Made by a program: the position numbers and the translations under genes. Positions 25,645 to 34,120 of a DNA stretch of 64,000 nt are shown here, piece by piece. Origin of the DNA: Falsiroseomonas sp051433165 (GTDB taxonomy: Bacteria > Pseudomonadota > Alphaproteobacteria > Acetobacterales > Acetobacteraceae); contig NZ_JBHMFS010000017.1 in assembly GCF_051433165.1 (NCBI RefSeq), positions 1 through 64,000 of the forward strand, given 5' to 3'. Numbering within the stretch: position 1 is the first letter of the stretch; each line of letters starts with the position of its first letter. The notes under the pieces were generated by a model. That model made no database searches, was not told the origin of the DNA, and was given only the letters and a program-made list of their open reading frames with translations.

Positions 25645-26667
25645 ATGCGCCGCTGCCTTCTTGGCCTTCTCTCGCTGTTCGTCATGACCGGTGCCGCCGC
25701 CGCGCAGACACGCGAGGCGGTGCAGCAGCGCGGCACCCTGCGCTGCGGCGTGTTCGGCCAGTTGCCCGGCTTTTCGGCACCCGATGCAAGCGGCGCCATG
25801 CGCGGGCTGGACGCGGATTTCTGCCGAGCGATTGCCGCCGCGGTGCTGGGAGATGCGGAGAAGGTGGAATTCGTCACCGCCGAATCCGTCGCGGCCGGGT
25901 TCGCCGGGCTGGAAGCGGGGGGGGTGGAGGTGCTGTCCAGCAACCTGACGGCCACCGCCATGCGCGATGCCGGCCGCAACGTCGTTCCCACCGGCGTGCT
26001 GTTGTATGACGGCCAGGCGGTGCTGGTGCGCGCCGATGCCGGCATTGCCAGTTTCGCGGGGCTCGACGGCAAGCGCATCTGCGTCGCGGCGCCCACGGTG
26101 GATGGCAGCCAGGCCATCCTCCGCAACGCCGCCACCCGGGCTGGCATCACGGTGGTGCCAGTGGTGGTGGCGCAAGGCGGTCCCTCGCTGCTGGAGGGCT
26201 TCAAGGCCGGGCGCTGCGATGCGGTGACCGCCGATGCCGCCGCGCTGGCCACGCTGCGCGCCACCGACCTGCCCGATCCGAACGAGGCCCTGCTGCTGCC
26301 CGAGCGCCTGAGCCGGGAGCCGCTGACCCCCTTCGTCCGCGGTGGCGATGAGCGCTGGCGCGAAATTGTCTCCTGGACCCTGCATGCGCTGGTGGCGGCG
26401 GAGGAGCTGGAAATCACCAGCGCCACGCTGGATGCGGCGCTGGCCTCGGATGATTCGGAGATCCGCTTCCTCATCGGGTTGGATCCGGGCCTGGGCGCGG
26501 CGCTCGGCCTGCGTGACACCTGGGCGGCGGAGGCGATCCGCCAGGTCGGGAACTACGGCGAGATCTTCGACCGGAACCTCGGGGAAGGCTCGCCCATCGG
26601 CCTCGATCGTGGCCTGTCCGATCTGTGGCGGCGCGGCGGGCTGATGTATCCCTTCCCCTTCCGGTAA
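25645..26667 (+). CDS. amino-acid ABC transporter substrate-binding protein, AapJ-like
   Basis: A 340-residue periplasmic binding protein with a signal peptide (MRRCLLGLLSLFVMTGAAAA). It has the family-3 bacterial solute-binding fold: 'RGTLRCGVFGQLPGFSAPD', then 'GLDADFCRAIAAAVLGD'. The length and ending ('GEIFDRNLGEGSPIGL', then 'GGLMYPFPFR') match general L-amino-acid-binding AapJ/BztA proteins. ATG 25645 gives the best signal peptide; ATG 25612 is possible. No permease or ATPase genes follow, so it is an orphan that must use a transporter encoded elsewhere. Confidence 0.85.
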   Translation: MRRCLLGLLSLFVMTGAAAAQTREAVQQRGTLRCGVFGQLPGFSAPDASGAMRGLDADFCRAIAAAVLGDAEKVEFVTAESVAAGFAGLEAGGVEVLSSNLTATAMRDAGRNVVPTGVLLYDGQAVLVRADAGIASFAGLDGKRICVAAPTVDGSQAILRNAATRAGITVVPVVVAQGGPSLLEGFKAGRCDAVTADAAALATLRATDLPDPNEALLLPERLSREPLTPFVRGGDERWREIVSWTLHALVAAEELEITSATLDAALASDDSEIRFLIGLDPGLGAALGLRDTWAAEAIRQVGNYGEIFDRNLGEGSPIGLDRGLSDLWRRGGLMYPFPFR

Positions 26668-26866
26668 CGCCCGCGGCGCGGCACAACCGCAGCTGGAGGC
26701 GCCGGACCGGCTGCGGCGGTCACATGCCGAGCATGGGGCGATCGTCACCGCCATCCAGCGCGGCGATGCGGCGGCGGCGGCGGCGATGATCCGCACCCAT
26801 ATCGGGCTGACGGGGCAGACCTGGGCGGCGATGGCGGAGGCACTGCACCGGCCGAGCGCTGCCTAA
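26668..26866 (+). pseudogene. C-terminal remnant of a GntR/FCD-family regulator
   Basis: Without a start codon, the frame ending TAA at 26864-26866 reads APDRLRRSHAEHGAIVTAIQ, then RGD, an alanine run and MIRTHIGLTG. This is the last helix pair of an FCD ligand-binding domain, the C-terminus of FadR-type GntR regulators, where E-H-x-x-I and the final H bind metal. The DNA-binding domain and most of FCD are missing. It lies 140 bases before the allophanate hydrolase gene, so it is probably the ruin of that operon's former regulator. Confidence 0.7.
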
Positions 26867-27005
26867 TAAAAAGGCGAAATCGTGCCGAATGGGCATGATT
26901 GCATACACGGAACCACCGTCCTTTCATTAGGCTGCTGACTTCAAGCGAAACCGGTGGCGGCACGCGGCTTGCTTGGCGCCGTGCGATGTCGCACCCGATC
27001 CAGCC
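26867..27005 (+). promoter_or_regulatory. AT-richer leader before the allophanate operon
   Basis: This stretch has markedly lower GC content (26866-26940) than its surroundings. It contains ATTGCATACA (26898-26907), reminiscent of half of a GntR/FadR-type TTGTATACAA operator, and a TTCATTAGG segment. It is the probable promoter region of the downstream operon; exact -35/-10 boxes are not clear. Confidence 0.4.
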
Positions 27006-28337
27006 ATGACCGCGCCGAGCCTGCCCACCGGCATCGCTTCGCTGCACGCCGCCTATTCCGCCGGGCTGACCCCTGCCGCTCTGCTCCACGCCCTGTCCGC
27101 GCGGCACGATGCGCTGGCCGACCCAGGCATCTTCCTGCACCGGCCGGCCCCGGCTGCGCTGGAAGACGCGGTCGCCGCCCTGCCGGCATTCGACCCGGCA
27201 CGCTTTCCGCTCTGGGGCGTGCCGGTGGCGGTGAAGGACAATATCGACGTCGCCGGCATGCCGACCACGGCCGGCTGCCCGGAATTCGCCCATAGGCCGG
27301 CCGAAAGCGCGCCGGCCGTGGCCAGGCTGGTGGCGGCTGGGGCGCTGATCATCGGCAAGACCAATCTGGACCAATTCGCCACCGGCCTGGTCGGCACCCG
27401 CACGCTGCACCCCGTTCCGCGCAACGCCTGCGCGCCGGATCGCGTGCCGGGCGGGTCCTCCTCCGGCTCCGCCGTCGCGGTGGCGCAGGGCCTGGCGTTG
27501 CTGGCGCTGGGGACGGATACGGCGGGTTCGGGCCGGGTGCCGGCGGCGCTGAATGAGCTGGTCGGGCTGAAGCCCTCGGTCGGTGCCATCCCGTCCCGCG
27601 GCGTGGTGCCGGCCTGCCCGAGCCTCGATTGCATCTCCGTCTTCGCCAACAGTGTGGCGGATGCCTGGGCCGGCTTCGCGGTAATGGCGGGGGCGGATTT
27701 GTCCGATCCGTGGTCGCGCCCCATTGTGCTCGGCACGCCGGGCGCGCCCCTGAACCGCCTCGGCATTCCCCGTGCCGCAGACCTGCATCTGGATGGCGCG
27801 GAGCAGCGCGCGGCCTGGGACGCCAGCCTCGCGCGCATCGCGCCACATGTGACGATCGAGGAGATCGACCTCACCCCGTTCCTGGAAACCGCGCGGCTGC
27901 TCTACGAGGGCGCCTTCGTCGCGGAACGCGATGCCGCCTTCGGCCATCTGGTGCCGCGCGCGGCGATGCACCCCGTCACGCAACGCATCCTGGCCGGCGC
28001 CGTGCGCTTCACTGCCACCGACGCCTTCACCGGCCTGCACCGCTTGGCCGCGCTGCGCCTGGCGACCCAGCCCGCCTGGGCGCGGATGGACGCGCTGCTG
28101 GTGCCGACCGCGCCCAATTTTCCGACCCTGGCGGAACTGGAGGCGGACCCGATCGGCCCGAATGCCCGCCTCGGCACCTACACCAATTTTGTCAATCTAC
28201 TGGACCTGGCCGCACTGGCGGTGCCGGCCATGCGCCGCCCGGACGGGCTGCCCTTCGGCATCACGCTGATCGGACCGCGCGCCAGCGACGCCGCGCTGGC
28301 GGCGACCGGCGCGCATCTGATGCAGGCGATGGCATGA
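27006..28337 (+). CDS. atzF: allophanate hydrolase, amidase domain (split AtzF)
   Basis: A 443-residue amidase-signature enzyme. The Ser-cisSer-Lys triad is present: Lys in VAVKDNIDVAG, cis-Ser in GGSSSGSAVAV, and nucleophile Ser in TDTAGSGRVPAAL. The segment 'GKTNLDQFATGLVGTR' marks it as allophanate hydrolase rather than a general amidase. It converts allophanate toward ammonia and CO2. Typical AtzF/DUR1,2 hydrolases have about 600 residues with a C-terminal domain; here that domain is a separate gene overlapping by ATGA. ATG 27006 is preferred over an upstream TTG. No urea carboxylase is encoded nearby. Confidence 0.9.
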   Translation: MTAPSLPTGIASLHAAYSAGLTPAALLHALSARHDALADPGIFLHRPAPAALEDAVAALPAFDPARFPLWGVPVAVKDNIDVAGMPTTAGCPEFAHRPAESAPAVARLVAAGALIIGKTNLDQFATGLVGTRTLHPVPRNACAPDRVPGGSSSGSAVAVAQGLALLALGTDTAGSGRVPAALNELVGLKPSVGAIPSRGVVPACPSLDCISVFANSVADAWAGFAVMAGADLSDPWSRPIVLGTPGAPLNRLGIPRAADLHLDGAEQRAAWDASLARIAPHVTIEEIDLTPFLETARLLYEGAFVAERDAAFGHLVPRAAMHPVTQRILAGAVRFTATDAFTGLHRLAALRLATQPAWARMDALLVPTAPNFPTLAELEADPIGPNARLGTYTNFVNLLDLAALAVPAMRRPDGLPFGITLIGPRASDAALAATGAHLMQAMA

Positions 28338-28729
28338 TCGAGATCTGCGTCGTCGGCGCGCATCTGTCCGGCATGGTGCTGAATCGGGAGCTTCTGGCGG
28401 AGGCTGGCGTGCTGCGCCGCGCCGTCGCGACCGAGCCCTGTTACCGCCTGTTCGCACTGGCCGGCGGCCCGCCGCGTCGCCCCGGTCTGCTGCGCGTGGC
28501 GGCCGGGCAGGGGGCGGCCATCGCCACCGAAATCTGGGCGCTGCCGGAGGATGGTTTCGGCCGCTTCGTCGCCGGCATCCCCGCGCCGCTCTGCATCGGC
28601 ACGCTGCTTCTCGCCGATGGCACCACGCCCAAGGGGTTCCTCGTGGAGCCGGAAGGCCTGCACGGGGCCGAGGACATCACCCGGTTCGGCGGCTGGCGCG
28701 CCTTCATCGCCAGCCTCGCAACCGCATGA
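28334..28729 (+). CDS. allophanate hydrolase C-terminal domain protein (split)
   Basis: A 131-residue stand-alone version of the C-terminal domain of allophanate hydrolase, a gamma-glutamylcyclotransferase-like fold. It shows VVGAHLSGMVLNREL, 'ATEIWALPEDGFGRFVAGIP', then APLCIGT and DITRFGGWRAF. In fused enzymes this domain completes decarboxylation of the N-carboxycarbamate intermediate. Its ATG overlaps the amidase stop (ATGA) in a shifted frame, so both pieces can be translated in a coupled way. Whether this is stable gene fission or a recent frameshift cannot be told from one genome. Confidence 0.85.
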   Translation: MIEICVVGAHLSGMVLNRELLAEAGVLRRAVATEPCYRLFALAGGPPRRPGLLRVAAGQGAAIATEIWALPEDGFGRFVAGIPAPLCIGTLLLADGTTPKGFLVEPEGLHGAEDITRFGGWRAFIASLATA

Positions 28730-28760
28730 ACCCCATCACGTCAAACAGGGAAACAACATC

Positions 28761-29711
28761 ATGATCCGTCGCCGCCATCTGCTCGCCGCCTCCGCCGCCA
28801 TATTGGCCGCACCCCACATCGCCAACGCGCAGGCCGCGCGCACGGTGAAGATGGGCTCGCTGCGGCTGATCCATTCGATGACGCCGCATTTCTACCACCG
28901 CTTCGCGCCCGCGAGCCTGACCATCGAGATCATCACCTTCGACAGCCCGACCGATGGCAAGAACGCCGTCGTCACCGGCTCCGTCGCCTGCGGCGGCTTC
29001 GGCATCGCCGCCGCGACGCTGGGCGCCGCGGCGGGCGAACCTGTCGTCGTGGTCGGCGCTTTCTGCAACAAGGGCATGGGCGTGATCAGCAAGGCGGGCA
29101 GCGATGTGCGCGCGATCATGGATCTGCGTGGCAAGCGCGTGGGCATCTGGCCCGGCTCGACGCAGGAGGTGTTCATCCTGGAGCGCCTGCGTGAATCCGG
29201 CATGACCGTGCGCGACATCACCGCCGTGCGCGTGCCCTTCGGCGAGATGCACACCATGCTCGCCCGCGGCGACATCGACGCCTATGTGGGCGCGGAGCCG
29301 GGCCCGGGCCTGTCCATCTCTTCCGGCGTTGGGCAGTTGGTGGAATACCCCTACGGAACCGCCATGGGCGGGCTGAACATGATCTTCGGCACCAGCGAAG
29401 ACCTCATCAAATCCGACCCGGCGCTGGTCCGCACCATGCTGAACATCCACCGCCAGGCCAGCGAGTACATGAAGGCGAACCCGACCGAGGTGGCGGAGGC
29501 AACTGTGCGCATCCTCGGTGCGCCGCGCGCCGCCGTGCAGCAGGCGCTGGGCGCGGGCAATGTCGAATACATCTGGAAGCTGGATGACACGGTGCTGCGC
29601 CAATCCCGCACCTATGCCGAGCAGATGCTGCAGCTGCGCCAGATCCGCCGCCTGCCGAATTTCGACACCTTCCTGAACCCGTCCTTCTCCAACGCCATCG
29701 CCATGGCCTGA
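28761..29711 (+). CDS. ABC transporter substrate-binding protein, NitT/TauT type
   Basis: A 316-residue periplasmic binding protein of the NitT/TauT (SsuA-like) class. It has an arginine-rich signal peptide (MIRRRHLLAASAAILAAPHI) and the hinge-region sequence 'LRGKRVGIWPGSTQEVFILE'. It is followed by a permease and an ATPase, giving a complete importer. The placement directly after allophanate hydrolase and before deacetylase and racemase genes suggests a ureide or related nitrogen compound as ligand. That is inference, not seen in the sequence. Confidence 0.85.
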   Translation: MIRRRHLLAASAAILAAPHIANAQAARTVKMGSLRLIHSMTPHFYHRFAPASLTIEIITFDSPTDGKNAVVTGSVACGGFGIAAATLGAAAGEPVVVVGAFCNKGMGVISKAGSDVRAIMDLRGKRVGIWPGSTQEVFILERLRESGMTVRDITAVRVPFGEMHTMLARGDIDAYVGAEPGPGLSISSGVGQLVEYPYGTAMGGLNMIFGTSEDLIKSDPALVRTMLNIHRQASEYMKANPTEVAEATVRILGAPRAAVQQALGAGNVEYIWKLDDTVLRQSRTYAEQMLQLRQIRRLPNFDTFLNPSFSNAIAMA

Positions 29712-29730
29712 GGGTAGAGGCATTTCGGAC

Positions 29731-30564
29731 GTGACCCTCACCCAGGCGACTGCGGTGCCGCCCCTGCCGGCGCTGCGGCTGTGGCGGCGCGTCCGGCCTG
29801 TGCTGCTGTCCCTGATCGTGCCGCTTCTGCTTCTGCTCGGCTGGCACTGGGCGGTGGTGGCGGGGATGACGCGGCTGATCCCGTCACCGGCCGAGGTCGC
29901 CGAATACATGGTGGACTTCGCGGTCGGCGGCATCTGGGACGATGCGTTCTCCGCCACGCTGCACATCCACCTGCTGGCCTCGGCCAGCCGCGTCTATGGC
30001 GGCTTCGTGCTGGCAGCGCTGGTGGCGATTCCGCTCGGCCTGCTGATCGGCCGCAACGCCTTCGTGCGGCAGTTGCTGGACCCGTTCCTGCAATTGATGC
30101 GGCCGATTCCGGTCACGGCCTGGCTGCCGCTGTCGATGATCCTGTTCGGCCTTGGCGCGCGGTCCGCCTTCTTCCTGGTGTTCCTGGGCGCCTTCTACCC
30201 GATCCTGCTGAACACCATTTTCGGCGTGAAGAATGTGGAGCCGCGGCTGTTCGAGGCGGCCTCCATGCTCGGCTGCCGCGGCAATGCGCAGTTCTTCAAG
30301 GTGGTGCTGCCGGCCGCGCTGCCTTCCATCTTCACCGGTCTGCGGCTGGGCCTCGGGCTGGCCTGGTTCGTCATCGTGGTGGGCGAGATGACGGGCGTGC
30401 CGCAGGGCCTCGGCGCCGTCATCATGGATGGGCGCACCTTGTCGCGCACCGAACTCGTCATCTGCGGCATGATCGTCATCGGCATAGCCGGCTTCATCTC
30501 CGACCGCGTGGTGGTGATGCTGATGAACCGGCTGCTGCGCTGGAGCCCGTCCCACCATGGCTGA
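29731..30564 (+). CDS. ABC transporter permease, NitT/TauT type
   Basis: A 277-residue BPD_transp_1 permease with six membrane helices. The EAA loop reads 'EAASMLGCRGNAQFFKVVLPAA', which docks the ATPase. It begins with GTG at 29731, 19 bases after the binding-protein gene, and overlaps the ATPase gene by 8 bases. Relatives import nitrate, taurine, sulfonates or pyrimidine precursors. Confidence 0.87.
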   Translation: MTLTQATAVPPLPALRLWRRVRPVLLSLIVPLLLLLGWHWAVVAGMTRLIPSPAEVAEYMVDFAVGGIWDDAFSATLHIHLLASASRVYGGFVLAALVAIPLGLLIGRNAFVRQLLDPFLQLMRPIPVTAWLPLSMILFGLGARSAFFLVFLGAFYPILLNTIFGVKNVEPRLFEAASMLGCRGNAQFFKVVLPAALPSIFTGLRLGLGLAWFVIVVGEMTGVPQGLGAVIMDGRTLSRTELVICGMIVIGIAGFISDRVVVMLMNRLLRWSPSHHG

Positions 30565-31330
30565 ACTTCCGATCCTCGACATCCAGGGTGTGGGCAAGAC
30601 CTACATCCTGAACGACAGCCGCATCGAGGCGCTGCGCGACGCCAACCTCACCGTGAAGAAGGGCGAATTCGTCTGCCTGATCGGCGCCTCCGGCTGCGGC
30701 AAATCCACGCTGCTTCGCATCGTCGCGGGGTTCGAGGCGCCGAGCGCGGGGCAGGCGCTGATGTGGGGCAAGCCGATCGCCGGCCCGGCGCCGGATCGCG
30801 GCATGGTGTTCCAGGATTACGGCCTGTTCCCCTGGCTGTCCGTGCGGGAGAATATCGGCTTCGGCCCCGCCAGCCGCGGCCGCCCGAAGGCGGAAGTGCG
30901 CGACACGGTCGAACGGTTCATTTCGCTCATCGGCCTCAGCCGCTTCGCGGATGCCTATCCGCACCAGCTTTCCGGCGGCATGAAGCAGCGCGTTGCCATT
31001 GCCCGCGTGCTGGCGAATGACGCGGAGGTGGTTCTGATGGACGAGCCCTTCGGCGCGCTGGATGCGATGACGCGGGAGCGCCTGCAGGACGAATTGCTGG
31101 AACTATGGCAGCGCACCGGCCTGACCGTGCTGTTCGTCACGCATTCCATCGAGGAAGCGATCTTCCTCTCCGACCGCGTGGTGGTGATGGAGCCTGGCCC
31201 CGGCCGCATTGCCAGCGCGCACCGGGTGGAACTGCCGCGCCCGCGCGACGTCGCCTCCCCGGAATTCAATGAGGTCCGGCGCGAGCTCGGCGCAAGGCTG
31301 CATTCCCACCATGCGAAGAAGGCGGCCTGA
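30557..31330 (+). CDS. ABC transporter ATP-binding protein, NitT/TauT type
   Basis: A 257-residue ATPase with all motifs: Walker A GASGCGKST, signature LSGGMKQR, Walker B VVLMDEPFGALD and switch His in VTHSIEEA. It energises uptake by the preceding permease and binding protein. The stop shares one base with the start of the deacetylase gene, keeping the operon contiguous. Confidence 0.92.
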   Translation: MAELPILDIQGVGKTYILNDSRIEALRDANLTVKKGEFVCLIGASGCGKSTLLRIVAGFEAPSAGQALMWGKPIAGPAPDRGMVFQDYGLFPWLSVRENIGFGPASRGRPKAEVRDTVERFISLIGLSRFADAYPHQLSGGMKQRVAIARVLANDAEVVLMDEPFGALDAMTRERLQDELLELWQRTGLTVLFVTHSIEEAIFLSDRVVVMEPGPGRIASAHRVELPRPRDVASPEFNEVRRELGARLHSHHAKKAA

Positions 31331-32205
31331 TGCGTCCCGAACAGCGCCTGCGCTACTCAACTCCTGCCGATCGCCCGCCCAGCGCGCTGCCGAATGGCGC
31401 CAAGGTCGCGGTCTGGCCGGTGGTGAATGTCGAGAACTGGCTGATCGACAACCCGATGCCGCGCCAGGTTCTCGTTGCGCCCACGGGGGTATCCCTGCTG
31501 CCGGACATCGCCAATTGGGGCTGGCACGAATACGGCATGCGCGTCGGCTTCTGGCGCTTCCTCGATGCCTTCGCCAAGCGCGGCATTCGGCCCACGCTCT
31601 CCGTCAACGGCTCCGTCTGCACCGCCTATCCGCGCGTTGCGCAGGCGGCGCATGAGGCGGGGTGGGATTTCATGGGGCACGGCCATGTGCAGGTGCCGAC
31701 CCACAAGGTACCGGATCAGCGCGCCATGATCCGCCAGACCATCCAGGCGATCCAGGACTGCACCAGCGCCCCGCCGCTCGGCTGGCTCGCCCCGGGCCTG
31801 ACGGAGACGCTGGAAACCGCGGACCTGCTGGCCGAGGCCGGGCTGCGCTATTGCGCCGACTGGGTGGTGGACGACCTGCCCTGCCGGCTGGAGACGGCGC
31901 ATGGCCCTCTCATCACCATGCCCTACAGCGTCGAGCTGAACGACATTCCCGTGGTGATGATCCAGCACCATGACGAACAGGAACTGCCCCGCCGCGCCCG
32001 CCTGCACGCCGCGCGGCTGCTGGCGGAGGCCACCACTACGCCGCGGATCATGTGCATCGCCATCCACCCCTACATCACCGGCGTGCCGCACCGCATCGCG
32101 GCGCTGGAGGCGATGTTGGACGATCTGGCGGCGATGCCCGGCATTGCCTTCATGCAGGCGCGCGACATCCTGGCGTGGTACGAGGGCAGCGGCGATCCTA
32201 GCTGA
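31330..32205 (+). CDS. polysaccharide-deacetylase-fold hydrolase, PuuE/allantoinase-like
   Basis: A 291-residue NodB-fold protein of the group that includes the metal-independent allantoinase PuuE. Conserved elements are 'TLSVNGSVCTAYP', 'MGHGHVQVPTHKV', 'GWLAPGLTETLETADLLAE' and IHPYITGVPHRI near the end. There is no signal peptide, which argues against cell-wall deacetylation. With the adjacent allantoin/hydantoin-racemase-like gene and allophanate hydrolase, hydrolysis of a cyclic ureide such as allantoin is the most economical hypothesis. Close relatives acting on other C-N bonds cannot be excluded. Confidence 0.78.
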   Translation: MRPEQRLRYSTPADRPPSALPNGAKVAVWPVVNVENWLIDNPMPRQVLVAPTGVSLLPDIANWGWHEYGMRVGFWRFLDAFAKRGIRPTLSVNGSVCTAYPRVAQAAHEAGWDFMGHGHVQVPTHKVPDQRAMIRQTIQAIQDCTSAPPLGWLAPGLTETLETADLLAEAGLRYCADWVVDDLPCRLETAHGPLITMPYSVELNDIPVVMIQHHDEQELPRRARLHAARLLAEATTTPRIMCIAIHPYITGVPHRIAALEAMLDDLAAMPGIAFMQARDILAWYEGSGDPS

Positions 32206-32212
32206 GGCCTGC

Positions 32213-32938
32213 ATGAAGCTGCTGCTGATCAACGCCAACACGACCGAGGCGATCACGGACCGCCTGGTTGCCATTGCGCGCGGCCTGGCGCCGCCCGGCG
32301 TGACCATCCAGGGCGCGACCGGCCGCTTCGGCGCCCGCTACATCGCCAGCCGCGCCAGTTCCGCCATCGCCGCCCATGCCGCGCTTGATGCCTATGCCGA
32401 ACACGGCGCGGACGCGGATGCCGTGCTGATCGGCTGCTTCGGCGATCCCGGCCTGGATGCGCTGCGCGAATTGGCGCCCGTGCCGGTGCTCGGCCTGGCC
32501 GACGCCTCCGCCACCGCCGCGCAGGGTCGCCGCTTTGGCGTTGTGACCGGCGGCGCCGCCTGGCAGCCGATGCTGCAAGAATTCTTCGCCGGCCGCGGCT
32601 ATGCCGAACAACTCGCCGGCATTCGCACCGTGGCGCCCACGGGCGGCGAGATCGCGCGCGACCCGGAGGGTGCCCTGGCGCTGCTGGCGCAAAGCTGCCG
32701 CGACTGCGTCGAGCAGGATGGGGCGGAGGTGGTGATCCTGGGCGGCGCAGGCCTCGCCGGGCTGGCCGCGCGGCTTTCGGTTGGCGTGCCGGTGCTGTGC
32801 TCGGTGGAGGTGGGGGTGCGCGCGGCCTTCACGGCACTCGGCCAGGGCGGCGCCGGGCTGATCCCACATGGCGCGGTGGAGACCATCGGCCTGTCGCCAG
32901 CGCTGGCAGCGCGCCTCAGTGCTGATACCGCGCCATGA
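32213..32938 (+). CDS. Asp/Glu/hydantoin racemase-family protein, second cysteine missing
   Basis: A 241-residue protein starting MKLLLINANTTEAIT, the hallmark of hydantoin and allantoin racemases. The first catalytic cysteine is present (Cys75 in IGCFGDPG). At the second catalytic position the family has 'LGCAG', but here it reads ILGGAGLAG, with Gly178 replacing Cys. A two-base racemase mechanism therefore seems impaired. The protein might be an isomerase, a lyase or a non-catalytic relative. It ends the ureide operon, and its 3' end overlaps the convergent flavoprotein by 23 bases. Confidence 0.8.
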   Translation: MKLLLINANTTEAITDRLVAIARGLAPPGVTIQGATGRFGARYIASRASSAIAAHAALDAYAEHGADADAVLIGCFGDPGLDALRELAPVPVLGLADASATAAQGRRFGVVTGGAAWQPMLQEFFAGRGYAEQLAGIRTVAPTGGEIARDPEGALALLAQSCRDCVEQDGAEVVILGGAGLAGLAARLSVGVPVLCSVEVGVRAAFTALGQGGAGLIPHGAVETIGLSPALAARLSADTAP

Positions 32939-34016
32939 AGCGCCGGTCGATGCGGTCCTTCAGCCACCACACCCAGCGCCCGCCGAACACAAAGCCGTTG
33001 CGCGTGCCGAGCGCCCGCCCATCCGCCAGGGACAGCAGCCGCAGATAGTCCTGCTGCGGCACATAGGGCTGCGGCGTCTCGCCCATCGCCACCGCGCGTA
33101 GATTGGCCGCCAGCACCGGACCCTGCCGAACGGCGAAGACGCCGGCCTTGGGCAGGGGCTCGGGAAAGCTCGCCACATCGCCCACGGCGAAGATGTCGGC
33201 ATGGCCCTCCGCGCGCAGGCAGGCATCCACCCGCAGGAAGCCGCGCGCATCCCGCGCCAGCCCGGTTTCCGCCAGCCAGGGTGCCGCGGCCGCGCCGGTG
33301 GCCCAGATCACGGCAGAGGCCGGCAGGGTTTCGCCGTCCTCCATATGCACCGCGCCCGGCGCAACCCGCGCCGCATTCCGCCCTTCCGAAAGCGTCACGC
33401 CATGCCGCGCCAGCGCACGCTTCGCCCGGCGCCGCAGCCCGTCAGGAAAGCCCGCCAGCAGGCCGGATGCACCGGCCACCAGCGTGACGGAAGCCGGAAG
33501 CCGCACCGCCAATGCGCAGGCCACCTCGAACCCCGCAGCGCCGCCACCCACCACGACGAGGTGCTCCCCCGGCTGCGCCGCCTCGGTGATGGCCTGCATC
33601 CGTGGCAGCAGCGCATCGATCGGCTTCAGCGGCAGCGCGTGTTCCGCGGCACCTGGCGTGCGGCTGGTATCGGGCGTCGCGCCCGTGTCGATCGACAGCA
33701 GGTCCCAGGCGATCTCCGGCCCACCCGCCCGCAGCACCATCCGAGCCTGCGGGTCGATCCCGGTGCAGCGGTCCAGCAGCAATTCCACCCCGCAACGCGC
33801 GGTCAGTGCCGGCATGTCGATCAACGCCTGCGCCGGCTGATACAGCCCGGCCATCACGCCCGGCAGCATGCCGGAATAGGGCGACATCTCCTCCCGCGTC
33901 AGCAGGGTCACGCGCCAGCCGGGCAGGGGCCTTTGCCCGAGCTGGCGCAGCACCTCCACATGGGCATGGCCACCGCCGAGCAGCAGCAGATGGCGAAGGT
34001 TGTTCACGGGCGGCAT
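32916..34016 (-). CDS. NDH-2-like pyridine nucleotide-disulfide oxidoreductase
   Basis: A 366-residue FAD protein beginning with LLLLGGGHAHVEVLRQLG. The 'GGGHAHV' form is typical of the NADH-dehydrogenase-like domain that is often fused or linked to selenophosphate synthetase. The second nucleotide site is VVVGGGAAGFEVA (around residue 150), and 'GDVASFPEPLPKAGVFAVRQG' contacts FAD. No SelD is adjacent. The start at residue MPPVNN (34016) is preferred; a longer frame to 34091 adds an unconserved basic stretch. It is transcribed against the flanking operons. Confidence 0.82.
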   Translation of the reverse strand: MPPVNNLRHLLLLGGGHAHVEVLRQLGQRPLPGWRVTLLTREEMSPYSGMLPGVMAGLYQPAQALIDMPALTARCGVELLLDRCTGIDPQARMVLRAGGPEIAWDLLSIDTGATPDTSRTPGAAEHALPLKPIDALLPRMQAITEAAQPGEHLVVVGGGAAGFEVACALAVRLPASVTLVAGASGLLAGFPDGLRRRAKRALARHGVTLSEGRNAARVAPGAVHMEDGETLPASAVIWATGAAAAPWLAETGLARDARGFLRVDACLRAEGHADIFAVGDVASFPEPLPKAGVFAVRQGPVLAANLRAVAMGETPQPYVPQQDYLRLLSLADGRALGTRNGFVFGGRWVWWLKDRIDRRFMARYQH

Positions 34017-34120
34017 CCTGAGTCCTCCCCACATCATGCCCCGGACGGCGCCGCGGCGGGAGGGCTTTCGCCCGTCCTCGCCCGGCGGCATCCTGGCGCC
34101 TGAACCGAAGGACGCCGCCC

